This document shows positions 60,584-64,000 of a stretch of DNA of 64,000 nt, one piece after another. Each line of letters opens with the position of its first letter. The stretch's first letter is position 1. Below the pieces are notes generated by a model. It saw nothing but the letters and a program-made list of their open reading frames with translations, was not told where the DNA came from and searched no databases. The stretch comes from Emticicia sp040253585 (GTDB lineage: Bacteria; Bacteroidota; Bacteroidia; Cytophagales; Spirosomataceae). The position numbers and the translations under genes are program-made. The DNA is taken from positions 305,981-369,980 of the forward strand of contig NZ_JBELAU010000008.1 in NCBI RefSeq assembly GCF_040253585.1, given 5' to 3'.

Positions 60584-61543
60584 CTACACTTGTTCTTCAA
60601 TCAAATATTCGTCTTTTTTAAAGTTCTGTTTCACGAAAAGTTCGCCAATAAAACCTGCCAAAAATAGCTGTGAGCCAATAATAATGGCCACCAAAGCCAA
60701 AAAGAACAGTGGATTGTCAGTCACATTTCGATAACGAAGACCTTGATTGATATTGTATAATTTTTCAAAAAGTAAATACATGGCCATCAAGCTACCAATC
60801 AGAAATGACAGCACGCCCATCGTACCAAAAAAGTGCATCGGGCGACGGCCAAATTTATTGACAAATGCAACGGTTAGCAAATCAAGAAAACCAAAGATGA
60901 AGCGTTCAAGGCCAAATTTAGTAGTTCCATACTTGCGAGCTTGGTGTTGAACTACCTTTTCTCCAATTTTCTTAAAGCCATTCCATTTTGCAATGATTGG
61001 AATATTGCGGTGCATTTCTCCATAAATCGTAATGCTTTTCACAACCCTCGATTTATAAGCTTTCAAACCACAATTAAAATCATGCAGATTCACCCCCGAA
61101 ACCCAGCGAGAAACCCCATTGAAAAGTTTGGTTGGAAGTGTCTTCGTAATTGGGTCGTAACGTTTCTTTTTCCAGCCCGAAACTAAGTCATAGCCATCTT
61201 CCGTAATCATTCGATAAAGTTCGGGGATTTCGTCGGGGCTATCCTGCAAATCGGCATCCATCGTAATTACAACATTACCTTTTGTATTGATGAAAGCGGT
61301 TTGTAAAGCCGCTGTTTTGCCATAGTTTCTTGTAAACTTATACCCTCTAACAGCCTGATTACTAATCGATAAACGTTTAATTACATCCCAAGACTCATCA
61401 GTACTGCCATCATCGACAAACAAAATTTCGTAAGAAAAATTGTTTTGATTCATTATTCTCACAATCCAGTCATGGAGTTCGGGTAAAGATTCGGCTTCGT
61501 TGTAAAGTGGCACAACGATTGATATTTGCAGTGGTTGGTTCAT
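60584..61543 (-). CDS. Family 2 glycosyltransferase (dolichyl/undecaprenyl-phosphate sugar type)
   Basis: 319 residues. GT2 core: ISIVVPLYNEAESLPELHDW, FVDDGSTDESWDVI, DADLQDSPDEIP (metal-binding DxD-type) and HQARKYGTTKFGLERFIFGF. Two C-terminal membrane segments (about 240-262 and 280-305) make it a DPM1/GtrB-like enzyme that transfers a sugar to a polyprenyl-phosphate carrier at the inner membrane. The sugar and final glycan are unknown. Confidence 0.92.
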   Translation of the reverse strand: MNQPLQISIVVPLYNEAESLPELHDWIVRIMNQNNFSYEILFVDDGSTDESWDVIKRLSISNQAVRGYKFTRNYGKTAALQTAFINTKGNVVITMDADLQDSPDEIPELYRMITEDGYDLVSGWKKKRYDPITKTLPTKLFNGVSRWVSGVNLHDFNCGLKAYKSRVVKSITIYGEMHRNIPIIAKWNGFKKIGEKVVQHQARKYGTTKFGLERFIFGFLDLLTVAFVNKFGRRPMHFFGTMGVLSFLIGSLMAMYLLFEKLYNINQGLRYRNVTDNPLFFLALVAIIIGSQLFLAGFIGELFVKQNFKKDEYLIEEQV

Positions 61544-61574
61544 ATTAGGAAACGCCCTTATCGGGAGATAGGGG

Positions 61575-62285
61575 CTAAAAAATCAAATAATAATCTTTCA
61601 ATAAATCTCGAAATTCATTCGAGTAAGTTTTGCCATCTTCTTTATGAATAATTAACGTTTTTTCTTCCAAATTATGTACTTTTTGAGTCAGAAACGTAGC
61701 AATTACCCTAAAAATGGGTTTCGATTCATCGTGACGAATCAATATTTTTTTTGACAAATATAAGCCTTTTTTTTGTGCAATTTTTATCAATTTTTCAATC
61801 TCGAAAGGAGGTAACAAAACCACAAATTTCCCATCAACACTCAATAATCTGAGTACCGAATCAATCAAATCATCAAAACTTAGCTCAACGGCGTGCAAGG
61901 CCTTGTTGGCTTTAGCATCAGTCGATTTTAAAGATTGCTGATAGAATGGCGGATTTGAAATAATTAAATCATAGGTTTCGGTCGTAGTAAAATCTTGAAT
62001 CCGTTGATGATGCACTTCAATTTTTTCAGAAAATTGACTTTCCTTCACATTCATAAAAGCCTGCTGATAAGCATCTTCATCAACTTCAACGGCATCAATT
62101 TGTCCATTAGTTCGTTGAGCCAGCATCAATGATAAAAGCCCCGTTCCTGTACCGATATCTAAAATATTATTCACATTTTCAACATCAGTCGATGCTCCCA
62201 AGATACACGCATCGGTGCAGACTTTCATAGCACAGCGGTCTTGGTTTATCGTGAATTGCTTGAATGTGAATGAGTTTTTAGGCAT
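61575..62285 (-). CDS. tRNA1(Val) (adenine(37)-N6)-methyltransferase, TrmN6-like
   Basis: 236 residues. SAM motif ILDIGTGTGLLSLMLAQR (about 41-58) and the N6-adenine-type NPPF (Asn111 in LIISNPPFYQQS). N-terminal FKQFTINQDRCAMKVCTDAC matches the YfiC/TrmN6 start. Expected to methylate A37 of tRNA-Val. 31 bp before the glycosyltransferase gene. Confidence 0.9.
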   Translation of the reverse strand: MPKNSFTFKQFTINQDRCAMKVCTDACILGASTDVENVNNILDIGTGTGLLSLMLAQRTNGQIDAVEVDEDAYQQAFMNVKESQFSEKIEVHHQRIQDFTTTETYDLIISNPPFYQQSLKSTDAKANKALHAVELSFDDLIDSVLRLLSVDGKFVVLLPPFEIEKLIKIAQKKGLYLSKKILIRHDESKPIFRVIATFLTQKVHNLEEKTLIIHKEDGKTYSNEFRDLLKDYYLIF

Positions 62286-62375
62286 TTTTATTTAATAGAC
62301 AAGAGAGATTAGACAAAAGACAAGAGATTTATTTGAAAATACTTTCTGTTGTCTCTTGTCTAATTTCTCTAAAAA
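62286..62375. repeat. GACAAAAGACAAGAGA-family inverted repeat
   Basis: TTAGACAAAAGACAA near the left and TTGTCTCTTGTCTAA near the right pair with one mismatch; further words of the same kind extend both arms. Same family as 32216-32312. Confidence 0.65.
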
Positions 62376-63008
62376 TCACTTCCTTCCAAAATCAGCGGGG
62401 TTTTCGCCCCAATAATCGGTTTCCCATTTTAGTACTTTATTGGGATAGGTATTTTCTTTGAGCCATTTTTCAGCACGTTCGAGTAAATCAAAAATCTCAG
62501 GATTTCCAGTCGATTCGTCAAGTTTTGTATTAGCTCGTTTATTTTTCACCCAACTTATGGCTGTTCGAGAATCTGAGTAAATGGGTAACGAAGAATTCTG
62601 TTTTTTCAAATGAGCCAGAGCATGTACGATGGCCAAAAACTCACCGATATTATTGGTAGCCTGTGGAAACGGGCCTTTATGAAACAAACGTTCTTTGGTT
62701 TTCAGATAAAACCCTTGGTATTCCATGTCTTTCTTGACTGAATTCCAAGCGGCATCGACTACAACCGACTCTAAATTGGGCGGAGGAAATGCCGATTTCG
62801 GAAGTTTAGTTTGCTTTCCTTCGGCAGCTTTTTGCGTATGTTTCCAATAATTTTCGCCCAAAGCTTTTTCAGCTTCACTCTTCGACTCAAAAGCCTTATA
62901 TTTTGCTCCTTGAACTCCCTCAACTTGCTTTTTACAGTCATCCCACGAGTCATAAACTCCTTTTTTTCGCCCTTCCCAGACTGTATAAAATTTTTGTTTT
63001 TTTGCCAT
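62376..63008 (-). CDS. Viroplasmin-domain ribonuclease H
   Basis: 210 residues. The N-terminal caulimovirus viroplasmin domain (about 4-50): FYTVWEGRKKGVYDSWDDCK, QGAKYKAFESKSEAEKALG binds RNA-DNA hybrids. The RNase H1 domain (about 80-208) has the acidic residues in VVDAAWNS, NIGEFLAIVHALAH and IYSDSRTAISWVKN, with a late Asp in NPADFGRK. It removes RNA from RNA-DNA hybrids. Typical Bacteroidetes architecture. Confidence 0.92.
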   Translation of the reverse strand: MAKKQKFYTVWEGRKKGVYDSWDDCKKQVEGVQGAKYKAFESKSEAEKALGENYWKHTQKAAEGKQTKLPKSAFPPPNLESVVVDAAWNSVKKDMEYQGFYLKTKERLFHKGPFPQATNNIGEFLAIVHALAHLKKQNSSLPIYSDSRTAISWVKNKRANTKLDESTGNPEIFDLLERAEKWLKENTYPNKVLKWETDYWGENPADFGRK

Positions 63009-63084
63009 TTTGCAAAATTGCAGATTTTTGTGGGTTTGAAAACAATTTCAGAGAAAAATTCACGAAAAAGCTATTATAAGTTCA

Positions 63085-63939
63085 TCATTCAACAAACTCA
63101 ATGAAGAAATTATACTCACTGAAATATACCAATGTCTGTTTTTGATTAGCTACAATCATTTGTTGAGGTTTATCTTTGAAAAACTTTCTCACGCTATCAA
63201 CAGAAGAAGTTTTGATGGTAAATCCACAGATTCCTTCAAGGCTTTTATTGGTAATGTATGATGGTAATTTTGGCGATGCTTCAAGTAAAATTAGCTTATT
63301 TTTCGCCAGTCGAAGTGTGTGTGCTTTCATGCCGAAATGTACGCTTTTGCCTTCTGACTCAAATCCGAGATTGTTGTATTTTTTAATACTTTCTTTCAGA
63401 TTTTTTGTCAAAAACCATGTTGTATTTAGCTGTAAAGTACTATTGGGGTGGGTTGTATTCTCTTTTGTGTCTTTCCAATTTTTATTGGCATACTCTATAT
63501 AAAATAACTCTGTACCTTTAATTTCTGGGTTTATTGTTTGCCAAATACTGTTACTATCAGTCGTATAACGAACGTTTTGTTTGCTCAAAAAAAGTTTAGC
63601 GGCTTCCGTACTCTGCACATCAATGGCCAAAGCAGTTGCCCCTTGCTTCTTTTTCAAGAAATCTGTATAATATTTACCAATGCTGAGCTTATTGTTCATC
63701 GGTTCAATAAATTCGAGATAAGTGCCATCTTGAAACTTTGTAAAACAATTATTGATGCCTTCATGCTCTCTACCATTTTTGATTTTGAAGCCTAAATCAG
63801 CAAAAACAGTCTTCACTTGTTGTAGGTTTGACACAACGATTGGTACATGATTTACAGAAATACCCGTGAGTGAAACCTGCCCAAATAACGGATAATTAAG
63901 ACCAACCAAAGTCAATAAAAATAGGATTCTTAACTGCAT
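63085..63939 (-). CDS. Secreted VOC (glyoxalase-like) protein
   Basis: 284 residues with a signal peptide (ending YPLFGQ). Glyoxalase-like fold: VNHVPIVVSNLQQVKTVFAD, LGFKIKNGREHEGINNCFTK, FQDGTYLEFIEP for the first half. The second half repeats a weaker version (NTTWFLTKNLKESIKKYNNL, GFESEGKSVHFG) that ends in a Glu (FIEFVE). Metal ligands are plausible (His in NHVP; Glu in YLEFIEP), but the substrate is unknown. An exported VOC protein is less common than cytoplasmic ones. Confidence 0.82.
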   Translation of the reverse strand: MQLRILFLLTLVGLNYPLFGQVSLTGISVNHVPIVVSNLQQVKTVFADLGFKIKNGREHEGINNCFTKFQDGTYLEFIEPMNNKLSIGKYYTDFLKKKQGATALAIDVQSTEAAKLFLSKQNVRYTTDSNSIWQTINPEIKGTELFYIEYANKNWKDTKENTTHPNSTLQLNTTWFLTKNLKESIKKYNNLGFESEGKSVHFGMKAHTLRLAKNKLILLEASPKLPSYITNKSLEGICGFTIKTSSVDSVRKFFKDKPQQMIVANQKQTLVYFSEYNFFIEFVE

Positions 63940-64000
63940 AACACCTGATTTTCTTTTAGAATAAGAGCAATGATAAGCAAAAACTGCATAAAATCCTTTT

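Noticed and set aside
1..64000. CRISPR array, tRNA or rRNA genes, prophage
   Set aside because: No regularly spaced identical repeats, no tRNA-like T-loop sequence context and no phage structural genes were found by reading.

Overview
The window is about 64 kb of AT-rich DNA from a Gram-negative member of the Bacteroidota, most likely order Cytophagales (Emticicia/Arcicella/Flectobacillus-like; the genus is a guess). Support for this: a SusC/SusD pair, LytTR regulators, a type IX sorting tail, DUF5916 and 3-coathanger-type surface proteins, MKK-type signal peptides and Bacteroidetes -33/-7 promoters (TTG, about 20 bp, TAnnTTTG). I see no tRNA, rRNA, CRISPR array, transposase or phage gene.

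Layout. 1-7.4 kb is housekeeping: the selD start (cut by the window edge), a DUF1016 nuclease coupled to an RsmI-like methylase, a metallo-beta-lactamase-fold hydrolase, pssA, two unknown genes and glyA. 8.3-15.5 kb is carbohydrate use: a GH95 alpha-L-fucosidase, an acyl-carrier-like membrane protein, then rhaM with two GH105-type unsaturated rhamnogalacturonyl hydrolases behind a candidate LacI-type operator. 15.6-25.1 kb is a minus-strand block of small secreted and NTF2-like proteins, a LytTR and an AraC regulator, and a 1455-residue LamG surface protein. 25.2-27.05 kb is a patchwork of broken genes (LytTR tail, histidine kinase with an internal stop, LuxR tail, GH105 piece). 27-39.6 kb holds a secreted metzincin protease, uxaC with a hexuronate-type MFS transporter, a serine hydrolase, dapA and susC/susD.

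39.7-56.0 kb is the most interesting part: a COG0523 (CobW/ZigA-like) GTPase, a TonB siderophore-type receptor, a Tat-signal flavoprotein, two pairs of DUF3526 (NosY-like) ABC permeases with one ATPase, a D-Ala-D-Ala dipeptidase, a DUF5916 outer-membrane protein, a DUF3299 protein, a His-rich lipoprotein and a small CC-motif membrane protein. Palindromes of the form TGCAAyA-n-TrTTGCA sit on the promoters of the GTPase and of the divergent His-rich/CC-protein pair, which points to control by a Fur-family regulator, most simply a zinc-starvation (Zur-type) regulon. A toxin-antitoxin pair flanked by 74-bp direct repeats interrupts the ABC operon.

56-64 kb returns to housekeeping on the minus strand: YihY/BrkB, an MFS transporter, PBP1A, a GT2 glycosyltransferase, a TrmN6-type tRNA methylase, viroplasmin-RNase H and a VOC protein. 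Many intergenic gaps carry self-complementary word repeats of several families, shared between distant sites.
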